64,000 nt of DNA from Vibrio nitrifigilis (GCF_015686695.1 NZ_JADPMR010000001.1:2294001-2358000); one strand, 5' to 3'. Shown: positions 17,915-27,446, counted from the first letter of the stretch. The notes: generated by a model not told the origin, from the sequence alone. Made by a program: numbers and translations.

Positions 17915-18943
17915 ATGACAAAATTATTCCCAACTTCGACAGCAGGCAGCTTGCCAAAACCAACTTGGCTTGCTCAACCAGAAGTGCTTTGGTCTCCATG
18001 GAAATTGGAAGGACAAGAACTGATTGATGGCAAACACGATGCACTGCGTGTGGCTTTACAAGAACAATTGGTTGCAGGTACAGACATCGTGAGCGACGGC
18101 GAGCAAACTCGCCAGCACTTTGTTACCACCTTTATTGAACACTTAAATGGTGTCGATTTTGAAAATCGTCAAACGGTTAAAATTCGTGACCGTTATGATG
18201 CGAGCGTACCAAGCGTAGTTGGTCCTGTTTCTCGTCAAAAACCGGTGTTCGTCGATGATGCGAAATTCTTGCGCTCGCAAACAGACAAACCGATTAAATG
18301 GGCATTACCTGGGCCAATGACCATGGTTGATACCCTTTATGATGGCCATTACAACAGCCGTAAAGATCTTGCGCTAGAGTTTGCCAAGATTCTGAATCAA
18401 GAAGCAAAAGAGCTTGAAGCTGCCGGCGTCGACATCATTCAATTTGATGAACCCGCTTTCAATGTATTCTTTGATGAAGTGAACGAATGGGGTATTGCCG
18501 CACTAGAAACCGCTATCGAAGGTTTGAAATGTGAAACAGCGATTCACATCTGTTACGGTTATGGCATTAAAGCCAACACTGACTGGAAGAAAACATTAGG
18601 TGGTGAATGGCGTCAATACGAAGAAGCGTTTCCGAAACTACGCGAATCAAACATCGATATCATCTCACTAGAGTGTCACAACTCTAAAGTACCGATGGAA
18701 CTACTTGAATTGGTTCGTGGTAAGAAAGTGATGGTGGGTGCTATCGACGTAGCAACCAATGACATTGAAACACCAGAAGAAGTAGCAGCGACCCTGCGTG
18801 AAGCATTGAAATATGTTGATGCAGATAAGCTTTACCCTTGCACTAACTGCGGTATGGCGCCACTATCACGTGACGTTGCTCGAGCTAAACTAGCGGCATT
18901 GAGCGCTGGTGCTGAGATTTTGCGTGCTGAATATTCTGCATAA
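17915..18943 (+). CDS. mesD: Folate-independent core methionine synthase MesD
   Basis: The 342-residue protein corresponds to the C-terminal catalytic half of cobalamin-independent methionine synthase without the N-terminal half that helps bind polyglutamyl folate. Zinc-site residues are visible: His and Cys in AIHICYGYG, Glu in SLECHNS, and Cys in YPCTNCGMAPL. It should transfer a methyl group to homocysteine. In the MesD family the methyl donor is not methyl-tetrahydrofolate, and activity depends on MesX, which is encoded immediately upstream here. The ATG is supported by AACGGAAAC upstream. Confidence 0.87.
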   Translation: MTKLFPTSTAGSLPKPTWLAQPEVLWSPWKLEGQELIDGKHDALRVALQEQLVAGTDIVSDGEQTRQHFVTTFIEHLNGVDFENRQTVKIRDRYDASVPSVVGPVSRQKPVFVDDAKFLRSQTDKPIKWALPGPMTMVDTLYDGHYNSRKDLALEFAKILNQEAKELEAAGVDIIQFDEPAFNVFFDEVNEWGIAALETAIEGLKCETAIHICYGYGIKANTDWKKTLGGEWRQYEEAFPKLRESNIDIISLECHNSKVPMELLELVRGKKVMVGAIDVATNDIETPEEVAATLREALKYVDADKLYPCTNCGMAPLSRDVARAKLAALSAGAEILRAEYSA

Positions 18944-18954
18944 TCAGACATAAT

Positions 18955-18993
18955 AAAAAGGGGCGACCGATATCATATCGGTCGCCCCTTTTT
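18955..18993. terminator. Bidirectional terminator between mesD and the TSUP permease gene
   Basis: A near-continuous palindrome of about 19 bases per arm (AAAAAGGGGCGACCGATAT and its complement) starts 12 bases after mesD and ends in TTTTTATT. The flanking A- and T-runs let it serve both convergent genes. Confidence 0.93.
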
Positions 18994-19023
18994 ATTCCAT
19001 TGAGATAACCAGAGACAGCGAGC

Positions 19024-19821
19024 TTATACCAAATGCTGCGTCCAAACATATCGAACCAACATTGCGATACTCATGATCACCACAAGATACCTGAGGTAGT
19101 TTGGATTAATCTTAAATAAGGTTCGAGCGCCGATCCACGCCCCAATGAGTTGGCCCAAAAACATCACAATCGCGGCTGGCCAAAGAATGTGTCCTGCAAA
19201 CAAAAAAACAGCCAGTGAAGCGACATTGGAAGAGCAGTTGAATACTTTCGCAACGGCGGTGGCATCAACCATAGATAAACCACGTAAAGAAACACCTGAA
19301 AGAGCAAAAAACGACCCCGTACCAGGACCAAAAAAGCCGTCATACCAGCCGATAACGGGAACGATACAGCGCTGATAAATTTTCTTTGAACAGCGCGACT
19401 CAGCAGTCTGAACCGGTGGTTTTGAAAATAAAAAGAACAAGGCAATAAAAACCAATACTGCAGGCACAATCCAGCTCAACCAAACCGTGTGAATATGTTG
19501 GACCAAAAATGTGCCAACAGCGGCGCCGATTAACGATCCAAGAATGCCACCACGCACATCTTTCCAAAGCACCCGTCTAGAGCGAAACATCATTAATGAT
19601 GCCATTGCCGTACCAAAACTGCCCTGAAACTTATTCGTTCCCAACGCCATCAGTGGCGGTACACCACTTGCCATTAATGCAGGAATACTTAATAGTCCCC
19701 CGCCACCCGCTAAGGTATCAATCGTCCCGGCAACAATCGCTACCATTAATAAAAAGGCTAATAATTCGCCAGACAATCCACTAGCGAAATAACTCCATAA
19801 CTCAGCCATAAAGATATCCAA
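19024..19821 (-). CDS. TSUP (TauE/SafE) family membrane permease
   Basis: The 265-residue protein has about eight hydrophobic segments and the family signatures AGTIDTLAGGGGLLSIPALMASGVPP near the N-terminus and a second glycine-rich block IPVIGWYDGFFGPGTGSFFA... in the middle (here VPVIGWYDGFFGPGTG). TSUP proteins export sulfite, sulfoacetate or other organosulfur anions, but specificity cannot be read here. A start at Met5 (19809) is as plausible as Met1. It converges on mesD across the shared terminator; any functional link to sulfur metabolism is speculation. Confidence 0.88.
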   Translation of the reverse strand: MDIFMAELWSYFASGLSGELLAFLLMVAIVAGTIDTLAGGGGLLSIPALMASGVPPLMALGTNKFQGSFGTAMASLMMFRSRRVLWKDVRGGILGSLIGAAVGTFLVQHIHTVWLSWIVPAVLVFIALFFLFSKPPVQTAESRCSKKIYQRCIVPVIGWYDGFFGPGTGSFFALSGVSLRGLSMVDATAVAKVFNCSSNVASLAVFLFAGHILWPAAIVMFLGQLIGAWIGARTLFKINPNYLRYLVVIMSIAMLVRYVWTQHLV

Positions 19822-19898
19822 TCAAAAGTTTTGGTATTTTTACCGTAAAAAATGGCTCTAAACAATTGTAAGTTGAGAATAAATCAGATGTTGGAGCG

Positions 19899-20005
19899 AT
19901 TATGCCAAATAACCTCAAGCTACTGTTTCAGCGAGATAGGCAAGACGCTAATTTGAAGAGAGAGCTATTCTACGTTGAAAATCAGGACACACTCTTAATT
20001 TTAAG
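19899..20005. repeat. Dispersed intergenic repeat, partial copy C
   Basis: CCAAATAACCTCAAGCTACTG followed by TTTCAGCGAGATAGGC and, later, GAGCTATTCTACGTTGAAAATCAG corresponds block by block to the left half of copy B at 14665. The right inverted end is missing. It sits between the TSUP gene and the alpha-galactosidase 3' end. Confidence 0.65.
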
Positions 20006-20028
20006 TCAGTGTGTCCATGTTAAAGCCC

Positions 20029-22149
20029 TTACCCAATCAACGATATTGCCAGCAACACCGCGCTTTCTGGATCCATCAATGGCATAGCGATACCCACTTG
20101 CGCTAGCCACTCACCAGTGACTTCTACTGGTTGATACATCCACTCTGGTTGGCAATTCACGATATCATCTAATAAGGCAGGTTTATCCAATACCTCAATA
20201 CGATACAGTTTCTCCGCATTGAGTCCCGGAATACGCAATACCCCAGAAAGGGAATAGGTCGACATGGCCAGTTGAGTAATCGATACCAAGGCGTTAGATT
20301 GATCAGGCGCCACCACGGCGACACCTTGTTGAGCACATTCATCATCTAGGGTTAGGCGATATGTTCTTCCTGTGTGCAACAACGGACGCCACTGTTTATG
20401 AAGCGAGACATAATGCCGGTAAGCACGCTTGTCTTCATCACTGGTTTTCACAGGATCAAGTTCTAACCCCATATGGCCAAATAACGCCGTAATCCCCCGC
20501 AGCGATAAGGTGTGCGTTCTTCGCGTAGTATGGCTATGCTCCGCACCAATATGAGCGCCCATCACCTCGGGTGGGAAGAAATAGCTCATGCCTTTTTGAA
20601 TCTGTTGTCGCTCTAATGCATCATTATTGTCAGATGCCCAGAAACGGTGGGTTCTTTTTAGCACTTCATAATCGATGCGCCCACCACCAGCAGCACAAGA
20701 TTCAATATCAACATCGGGATGTTTTTCTACCAGTTTATCAACCAACTCGTAATAGGCATGTACCTGACCATCCCCCGCTGCCATATCATTGTGGCCGGGC
20801 TGGACGATTTCTCTATTCATATCCCACTTAACGTAATCAATATCATACTGACTCAAAAAGTGGTCTAGACGCTCAAACAGATACGCCGACACTTTAGGGT
20901 TTTGTAAATCTAATGCGTATTGATGACGTCCGGTCGGCTGATCATAATCTGCCACGGCCAATAGCCAATCGGGGTGCTGTCGATACAAATCAGAATGTTT
21001 ATTGATCATTTCAGGTTCAAACCACAAACCAAATTCCATACCGAGTTGATGGACATGATCGATTAATCCAGCAATGCCATTTGGGTATTTGTCTGCATCA
21101 ATAAACCAATCTCCCAATGAGGAGGTATCGTCGTTGCGGCCTTTAAACCAGCCATCATCAACAATAAATCGTTCCACACCTATAGCGGCGGCTTCAGTTG
21201 CCATCTGCATGATGTAATCGGGGTTATGCTGAAAATATATACCTTCCCAAGTATTAAGATGAACTGGACGCGGTTTTGCAACACGATTTCCTAGAATTTC
21301 ATGGCGTACATGTTGATGAAAATGATCGCTCATACCATTTAAACCCGTATTGCTGTAACTCATATACAGGGTTGGCGTCGTGATGGATTGTTGTGGCTGT
21401 AAGTAAATCTCTCCCGGTAAATACAAGGCTTCCGCTTGCAGTAACCGGCGTCCATCGGCTTTCACATCGACACGCATCCGATGATTACCGCTCCAAGCCA
21501 AATGTGCACCCCACACTTCCCCTTCTTGCTCCGAAAATCCTTGTTTGCCAAGCATCAACGCTGGGTAATGTTCGTGAGAGGTACGCCCGCGACGATTTTC
21601 TTGAATAAAACCAGCGGCGCTAATTACAGTGCGGGTCTGTTGAAACTCTTTTACCCAACGACCAAAATACGATAGCACTTCATTGGCGCGCTCAGGCAGA
21701 GGAACCGTATTGGCAAAACGAGTAACACTGTAACCTTTGTCACCATAGTTATTCAGCGTTTGGCTTACCTGTAAAACATCATATTGATCCAGCTTAAGCG
21801 TAATGGTGAGCTTTAGTTTGGCTCGCTCATCACAGCTCTCCACGATTATCTGATGATCCTTTTGCTCCACACATACGATCTTAAATTCGGGTGACCAATT
21901 AAGGCCATTACAGTGGCCTTCTAATCCTGGTGAGCCAAAACTGCCACGTGCGAGTTGTGGATTAAGCGATACCGGCACATCCACATCTAAACGCCCATAA
22001 GGAATGGCTCGGCGCAATGCCGAGCTCGCATTATGGCTGCTAAAACCATGGTGCAGTTTTTTCCCGTAATAGAGAATTTCTGCCACCTCGCCGACCGATA
22101 AAATCAATTGCGATTGCTCGCCCGACAGTGTGTATATTTCATTACTCAT
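20029..22149 (-). CDS. GH36 alpha-galactosidase
   Basis: This 706-residue protein has no signal peptide and the full GH36 architecture: N-terminal beta-supersandwich, (beta/alpha)8 barrel from about 300, and a C-terminal beta domain. The nucleophile is D443 in YVKWDMNRE and the acid/base is D507 in FWASDNND. ESCAAGGGRIDYE (483-495) and FIVDDGWFKGRNDD (328-341) line the active site. It hydrolyses alpha-1,6-galactosides such as melibiose and raffinose in the cytoplasm. It follows lacZ by nine bases, as the last gene of the symporter-lacZ-galactosidase operon. Confidence 0.94.
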   Translation of the reverse strand: MSNEIYTLSGEQSQLILSVGEVAEILYYGKKLHHGFSSHNASSALRRAIPYGRLDVDVPVSLNPQLARGSFGSPGLEGHCNGLNWSPEFKIVCVEQKDHQIIVESCDERAKLKLTITLKLDQYDVLQVSQTLNNYGDKGYSVTRFANTVPLPERANEVLSYFGRWVKEFQQTRTVISAAGFIQENRRGRTSHEHYPALMLGKQGFSEQEGEVWGAHLAWSGNHRMRVDVKADGRRLLQAEALYLPGEIYLQPQQSITTPTLYMSYSNTGLNGMSDHFHQHVRHEILGNRVAKPRPVHLNTWEGIYFQHNPDYIMQMATEAAAIGVERFIVDDGWFKGRNDDTSSLGDWFIDADKYPNGIAGLIDHVHQLGMEFGLWFEPEMINKHSDLYRQHPDWLLAVADYDQPTGRHQYALDLQNPKVSAYLFERLDHFLSQYDIDYVKWDMNREIVQPGHNDMAAGDGQVHAYYELVDKLVEKHPDVDIESCAAGGGRIDYEVLKRTHRFWASDNNDALERQQIQKGMSYFFPPEVMGAHIGAEHSHTTRRTHTLSLRGITALFGHMGLELDPVKTSDEDKRAYRHYVSLHKQWRPLLHTGRTYRLTLDDECAQQGVAVVAPDQSNALVSITQLAMSTYSLSGVLRIPGLNAEKLYRIEVLDKPALLDDIVNCQPEWMYQPVEVTGEWLAQVGIAMPLMDPESAVLLAISLIG

Positions 22150-22158
22150 GGTTCATTC

Positions 22159-25100
22159 CTATTGTTGTACCGTCTCTTGCACCGCTTTCGTATCACACAC
22201 AAACGTCACTTGATAATGATACTGTTTTTCTTGCAGCAGATATTCTGGATGGACGCTTGGCGTCCAAGAATCATCACCACCAATTCCCATATGGAAACCG
22301 TCGATATTGAGATACAACAAAGGATCCGCTCTTAGTTCATTGGTATGTTTCGCTTGCTCCAAATTCTCGGTACTGTAACGCCCAACAGAGAAGTGGAATT
22401 GTCCTTTCACAATCAGTGCACCAATGGATAGCTCTTGGGTATTGCAGCGTAACCCATTGGCACTCGGGAAAATATACGGTGTATGCATCTCATCGATGGT
22501 GCGTTGGTAACGTCCCATGCGCGCCGCTAATTGACGATCTGGATAGTTCTCATGTGGCCCCAAGCCAAACCAATTCACCTGATGATTCAGTGGAATGGCA
22601 CCACACATGCCGATCCTAGCTAATGAAGGCAATGGAGCACGTTTTTGCACCTGTACATCAATGGTCATAACCCCTTGAGCATCAATACGATATTGCCATT
22701 GCGAAACCAATACGGTGTTACCTAACGCATTATGAGCAAATTCAACCTTGATCAACACTTGATGCGCCATCGATTCTATATTGAAGCCAGTACAATGAGA
22801 TTCGAGGCGATCTAATCCTGCGGCTTTCCAACGCGCCATCCAACTATTTGGATCGGGGCGATCCACTTCACTGGTACCAATATCGTTATCCAGCGGCGCA
22901 CGATAAAAATGATCTTTTAACGGCTCAATAAGTTGTGGCACACCATTAACCAGCCAATCGTCCAAATAACCACTTTGGCGATCAAATTGCCAGCTATTGT
23001 GCGCGGCACGAATCACTACGACTTGTTCGTTTTCTTCAATCTCTAGCTCGCCATCAATACAAGGAAGCGCTGGAGTTAGATACGCTTCTTTAAGCGCAAA
23101 TTGAGCCTGAGCGACCGAGTGCCCTACTGGCGCCCATGGTGTTGATTGAGCCAACATCACATCGACATTTAAATCATAACGATGGATGTCATTCCATGTG
23201 TTCTGATCTAACGTGAGGCGAATTTGATGAGTCGAATTCGGAGCAACACTTAACGCTACTTCACCTTGTTCAATCTCAACCCCATCTTCTAGCACAGACC
23301 AGCGGCACAACAGCGACTCTTCACTAAACAGATGCTCACTGGTGATAGTGATCTGATTGTTGTCCGCAGCTATACGATAAAACTGCTGAGCATATTTTGC
23401 TTCAAGTAAGGTAGGATGTGGAGTCCTATCTGGCCAAATCAAACCATTGATGCAGAATTGACGATCGTTAATGTCATCGCCGAAATCACCGCCATACGCC
23501 CAGTAACTCACACCGTTGTCATCGGTTTTGGTTAATCCCTGATCAACCCAATCCCAGATAAAGCCACCTTGTAAACGGGGATATTCGCGAAAAGCTTGCC
23601 AATAGTCATTGAAGCTGCCCAAACTATTGCCCATCGCATGGGCGTACTCACACAAAATCAGCGGTCGATGTTCACCGGGATGACCGATCCAATCTTTGAT
23701 CGCAAATTTCGGATTTGCGCCACCTTGATATTGGTCGACACGCGCGTACATCGGGCAAATAATATCTGTCGCGGCAGTGTTAGCACCGCCCCCCTCGTAC
23801 TGAATTGGCCTTGAAGGGTCGCGCTGCTTAGTCCACTGATACATGGCGTGATGGTTAAAACCAATGCCTGACTCATTACCCAATGACCAAATAATGATGG
23901 ATGGATGGTTTTTATCGCGCTCAACCATGCCTTGCATACGCTGCATATAGGCGTTGGTCCACTGAGTATCTTCCGACAGACGGCACATAGGGAATTGGCC
24001 ATGGGTTTCAATATTGGCCTCATCGACCACATACAAGCCATATTCGTCACACAGTTCATACCAACGTGGATGATTCGGATAATGCGCAGTGCGCACCGCA
24101 TTAAAGTTGTGCTGTTTCATCAGCACAATATCTTGAATCATGGTCTCTTCATCCACCGCGTGCCCAGTGGTTGGATGATGCTCATGACGGTTTACCCCGC
24201 GAATAAGCAGTGGCTGACCATTCACTTTGAGTAACCCATCATCAATTTCGATATGACGGAAACCGATTTGGTAAGCTTCGCATTCCACCACTTTGCCCTG
24301 CGCATCAAGTAAGGTAATCACGCAGCGATACAAGTTGGGCGTTTCCGCTGTCCAGTGATAAGGACAAACGACTTTTAACTCATGTTCGGTTCTGTCGCTC
24401 CAGCCACCTTTTTCATCCACTTCAAAGGTATTGGTATGCAAACACGTCTCACCTTGCACCGGCACAGGTTGCCCTTGTTGATCATATAAGGCGACAAACA
24501 CTTGATGATCAGAGCTCGCTTGGGTCAACTTAGTGGTGACCGATAAAGAACCATGTAAATAGCAGGCATCTAGCTCAGGACGAATAAATACATCCGCAAT
24601 ACCAACCACAGGTTTACGATAGATAAATACATCGCGGAAAATGCCGCTTAGCCACCACATATCTTGGTCTTCAAGGTATGAACCATCTGACCAGCGCAGC
24701 ACCATCACGGTAAGTCGGTTTGTGCCCGCAACTGCATGTGGCGAAATGTCAAACTCGGCAGGTAACCGGCTGTCTTGTGAATACCCGACCCAGTGACCGT
24801 TACACCACAGATGAAACGCCGAGTTCACGCCTTCGAACACCAAACGTAGCGAATCTTGCTGCCACTCATCTAACGTAAAATCAGTGACATAAACCCCGGT
24901 TGGGTTCTCGCCTGGAACGTAAGGTGCATTATCTGGAAACGGATATTTTACGTTGGTATAAATCGGCTTATCAAAGCCTTGTAATTGCCAGTTACCTGGA
25001 ACAGCAATTTTATCCCAATGGCTAATATCTGTTTGAGGTGCAACTACTTCAGCCTGAACCAATTCAGGTTTAGAAAATAAATGAAATGCCCATTGACCAT

Positions 25101-25248
25101 TCAAATATTGGCGCGAGCTTTGACCCGAAATAGCGGCATCTTGACTTGAATAGTGATGCAAGGGCGAATGAGGAGGCAAAGTTCCCAACTTAACAATGGC
25201 TGGGTTCTGCCAATCTTTGCTCGCAATAATATCGTGAAACGTGCGCAT
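22159..25248 (-). CDS. lacZ: GH2 beta-galactosidase
   Basis: The 1029-residue product aligns end to end with E. coli LacZ (1023 residues): sugar-binding jelly-roll, two immunoglobulin-like domains, the catalytic barrel and the C-terminal supersandwich. The acid/base is E459 in WSLGNESG and the nucleophile is E534 in LILCEYAHAMGNS. The start at 25248 is chosen over 25272 because ACGAGG lies at proper distance before it and the product then begins MRTFHDIIA like the family. It splits lactose and other beta-galactosides in the cytoplasm. Sharing an operon with an alpha-galactosidase gives a dual galactoside pathway. Confidence 0.95.
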   Translation of the reverse strand: MRTFHDIIASKDWQNPAIVKLGTLPPHSPLHHYSSQDAAISGQSSRQYLNGQWAFHLFSKPELVQAEVVAPQTDISHWDKIAVPGNWQLQGFDKPIYTNVKYPFPDNAPYVPGENPTGVYVTDFTLDEWQQDSLRLVFEGVNSAFHLWCNGHWVGYSQDSRLPAEFDISPHAVAGTNRLTVMVLRWSDGSYLEDQDMWWLSGIFRDVFIYRKPVVGIADVFIRPELDACYLHGSLSVTTKLTQASSDHQVFVALYDQQGQPVPVQGETCLHTNTFEVDEKGGWSDRTEHELKVVCPYHWTAETPNLYRCVITLLDAQGKVVECEAYQIGFRHIEIDDGLLKVNGQPLLIRGVNRHEHHPTTGHAVDEETMIQDIVLMKQHNFNAVRTAHYPNHPRWYELCDEYGLYVVDEANIETHGQFPMCRLSEDTQWTNAYMQRMQGMVERDKNHPSIIIWSLGNESGIGFNHHAMYQWTKQRDPSRPIQYEGGGANTAATDIICPMYARVDQYQGGANPKFAIKDWIGHPGEHRPLILCEYAHAMGNSLGSFNDYWQAFREYPRLQGGFIWDWVDQGLTKTDDNGVSYWAYGGDFGDDINDRQFCINGLIWPDRTPHPTLLEAKYAQQFYRIAADNNQITITSEHLFSEESLLCRWSVLEDGVEIEQGEVALSVAPNSTHQIRLTLDQNTWNDIHRYDLNVDVMLAQSTPWAPVGHSVAQAQFALKEAYLTPALPCIDGELEIEENEQVVVIRAAHNSWQFDRQSGYLDDWLVNGVPQLIEPLKDHFYRAPLDNDIGTSEVDRPDPNSWMARWKAAGLDRLESHCTGFNIESMAHQVLIKVEFAHNALGNTVLVSQWQYRIDAQGVMTIDVQVQKRAPLPSLARIGMCGAIPLNHQVNWFGLGPHENYPDRQLAARMGRYQRTIDEMHTPYIFPSANGLRCNTQELSIGALIVKGQFHFSVGRYSTENLEQAKHTNELRADPLLYLNIDGFHMGIGGDDSWTPSVHPEYLLQEKQYHYQVTFVCDTKAVQETVQQ

Positions 25249-25262
25249 AATAACCTCGTAGC

Positions 25263-25291
25263 AATAAAACAAGGGAGCACCGCGCGCTCCC
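25263..25291 (-). terminator. Intercistronic hairpin between the symporter gene and lacZ
   Basis: On the reverse strand GGGAGC pairs with GCTCCC across a seven-base GC-rich loop, followed by TTGTTTTATT, in the 51-base gap. It may partly terminate or protect the upstream message and so tune the symporter-to-enzyme ratio. Confidence 0.5.
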
Positions 25292-25299
25292 CCAATACA

Positions 25300-26685
25300 T
25301 TAAGCGGATTTTTCAGCGGTCGGCTGTAATTCAGCAGCATTTGGCAAATCTGAACTGTCCGGCGCAACAAAGCCTTCGTGAAGATGATAAAAACGTTTAT
25401 AGATAATGGCGCTGAACAACATCAAAATGGTTGGCAAACCAATCATCATGAAGTTCAATCCTAAAATAGTGCCGTCACTTTGAGTGACGTTAGGGACGTA
25501 ACCAATCGCAGAAAGGCCGACACCAACAATGAATGCACCCGCTGCGCCCGCAAATTTTACTAGCATGGTTTGTACTGAAAAAATAACGCTCTCAGTACGG
25601 CGGCCAATCTTGTATTCGCCGTAGTCAACCACATCAGCCAACATCACCGTTTGCAACGCATTAGCAATACCCACACCAAACTTGATCGCCGCACCCGACA
25701 AACCAATTAAAACCACGTTACCCGGTGCAATCATGCCCATCGCCAACAGCAATAAACAAGACACGATGGGTAAGCCACACGCCACCACCCACAGATTCTT
25801 ACGCGGTAAAAGGTTAGCCAGCTTAGGAAATAAGAACACACCAGCTACTTCGGCCCCACCCGCAATCATCATATAAGCAGGGAACAAACTTTTATCGCCC
25901 ATGGCATAGGTAAAGTAATAAATCGCAAAACCACCGACGAGCAAATTAGCAATTTGGAAACACAATACCGTCGCAATAAGCGCTTTTAGCTGATCGTTAC
26001 CACCAATGATATGCAGGGTATCTTTTAGGCTAAATTTATCATTATTGGCAACGTGGACTCGGACTTTTTCTTTTACATTACGGAAGGTAATTAACGCGCT
26101 CAAAAGAAACAATATCGCGATAATACATGCGCTATATAAGAAACCTTTACCTTGGTCGCCGGAGCCTAAATCCGTGACAATCGCCAAACCGTAACTGCCG
26201 ACAATAAACCACGCGACACTGGCAAATAGACGTGGCCACACCACCAATTTTTCTCGTTCTGGACGCGAATCAGAGATCGCCGGAATCATCGACCAGAAAG
26301 GGATATCCATGATGGTATAGGTGACGCCCCAAAGAATATAAATAGCCGCCGCATACACATACGCTGCTGTGCCTGAAAAAAGGTGAGTACTAAAAAGGGC
26401 AATTAAGACAAACATATTGACGAACGTACCGATCAATATCCATGGCCTAAATTTACCAAAACGAGAACGGGTGTTATCCACCACAATTCCCATCATGGGA
26501 TCAGTCACCGCATCGACGATTCGAGCTGCAAGGAATACCGCACCGACATAAGCAGCCGAAAGGCCGACCACATCGGTAAAATAGAACATCAAAAAGATGT
26601 AGATGGGCGCACAAGCAAGGTCTTTGCCGAGAGCCCCTAAGCCGTATGAAAGCTTAGTTTTGTAGGTCACATGAGTTGGATTCAT
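25300..26685 (-). CDS. MelB-type (GPH family) galactoside:cation symporter
   Basis: The 461-residue inner-membrane protein has about twelve hydrophobic segments. It carries the GPH-family features of MelB: KLSYGLGALGKDLACAPIYIFLMFYFTDVVG at the N-terminus (charged residues in helix I), AARIVDAVTDPMMG with the cation-binding aspartates in helix II, and the cytoplasmic NTRSRFGKFRPW loop. It imports galactosides with sodium or protons. Being first in an operon with both alpha- and beta-galactosidase suggests that it carries more than one galactoside. It is preceded by a GalR-type operator. Confidence 0.93.
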   Translation of the reverse strand: MNPTHVTYKTKLSYGLGALGKDLACAPIYIFLMFYFTDVVGLSAAYVGAVFLAARIVDAVTDPMMGIVVDNTRSRFGKFRPWILIGTFVNMFVLIALFSTHLFSGTAAYVYAAAIYILWGVTYTIMDIPFWSMIPAISDSRPEREKLVVWPRLFASVAWFIVGSYGLAIVTDLGSGDQGKGFLYSACIIAILFLLSALITFRNVKEKVRVHVANNDKFSLKDTLHIIGGNDQLKALIATVLCFQIANLLVGGFAIYYFTYAMGDKSLFPAYMMIAGGAEVAGVFLFPKLANLLPRKNLWVVACGLPIVSCLLLLAMGMIAPGNVVLIGLSGAAIKFGVGIANALQTVMLADVVDYGEYKIGRRTESVIFSVQTMLVKFAGAAGAFIVGVGLSAIGYVPNVTQSDGTILGLNFMMIGLPTILMLFSAIIYKRFYHLHEGFVAPDSSDLPNAAELQPTAEKSA

Positions 26686-26801
26686 AGGGTCACGCCTTTC
26701 TTTTATATTTTTATATATGGTTCATCCGCTCGTTAAATCAGCGAAAGAAAGGTCATTATGTGTACCCCATTTGTTAAATACTGTGATCAAAATAGCACCC
26801 A

Positions 26802-26817
26802 GTGGAAACGTTTCCAC
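26802..26817. promoter_or_regulatory. GalR/LacI-family operator upstream of the galactoside operon
   Basis: GTGGAAACGTTTCCAC is a perfect 16-base palindrome that fits the E. coli GalR/GalS consensus GTGNAANCGNTTNCAC at every fixed position. It lies 117 bases before the symporter start. No LacI-family regulator gene is in the window, so the repressor would act from elsewhere. A weak Crp-like half site (TGTGA at 26782) lies next to it. Confidence 0.75.
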
Positions 26818-27059
26818 CTAATGTTTTGTAACACGTAGCTCATCACAGTTTTTCAAAAAATCACCTAATATACATCTACTTAAAATTCATCATGCGAAAG
26901 CTCATTGTTTAGCTATTCCCATTAGCGTGCTAATTTAAATCCTAATCTTTGAGTTGATTTTCTAATTATAAAAAACACATCATTTTCATATTTAAAAGAT
27001 ACTTAAAATGATAATTAATGAAAAATAATGGTAGCTATTCCTATTACAAGGTGTATAGT

Positions 27060-27230
27060 GCAACCAGCTCTTAAAAATGAGCTATTAAAGATAAACAAGA
27101 ACAAGTTCCCCCAGATACCTTTCGATTTCTTCTTCGTATAGCTGCTGAGTTTTCTTCTCCTTACAAATCCAATTAATAGCTATTTCTATAAGCAAACTTA
27201 CAGTTAATCAATTTATATCGAGGTATTTTT
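27060..27230 (+). promoter_or_regulatory. Promoter and long structured leader of the cold-shock gene
   Basis: A TATAGT -10-like element at about 27053 would give a 5' leader of about 170 bases, close to the length of the E. coli cspA leader. It starts with a small hairpin, AGCTC-TTAAAAAT-GAGCT (27066-27083), and ends at a ribosome site CGAGG before the ATG at 27231. The promoter call is by eye. Such leaders are temperature-responsive in the csp family. Confidence 0.45.
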
Positions 27231-27440
27231 ATGTCTAAAACAACTGGTTTAGTCAAATGGTTTAATGAAACAAAAGGCTTTGGCTTTATTACTCCAGATA
27301 ATGGTGGTTCAGAATTATTTGTTCACTTTAATTCAATCGTTTCTGAAGGGTTTAAAACACTCGCTGAAGGTCAAAAAGTAAGTTTTGATGTTGAGTAAGG
27401 TAAAAAAGGCCCACAAGCAGCCAACGTTACTGCTTTATAA
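27231..27440 (+). pseudogene. Cold-shock protein (CspA family) gene interrupted by an in-frame TAA
   Basis: From the ATG at 27231 the frame reads MSKTTGLVKWFNETKGFGFI, then DNGGSELFVHFNSI, the RNP1 and RNP2 motifs of a CspA-type nucleic-acid chaperone. Codon 56 (27396-27398) is TAA where the family has a polar residue, often Gln or Ser. The same frame then continues with GKKGPQAANVTAL and a normal stop at 27438-27440, giving the family-typical 69 codons. A single C-to-T change of CAA would explain it. Either the gene is recently broken, or the stop is read through, or it is a sequencing error. A 55-residue product would lack the last strand of the OB fold. Confidence 0.85.
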
Positions 27441-27446
27441 GATATC

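Noticed and set aside
19902..20087. 61-residue ORF
   Set aside because: It lies in a repeat copy and runs into the end of the alpha-galactosidase gene.
23658..24101. 147-residue reverse ORF inside lacZ
   Set aside because: Same strand as lacZ but another frame; it overlaps the acid/base catalytic region of a full-length GH2 enzyme.
26779..26800. Crp site next to the GalR-type operator
   Set aside because: Only the TGTGA half is good; the other half matches three of five bases, so it was not listed as a feature.
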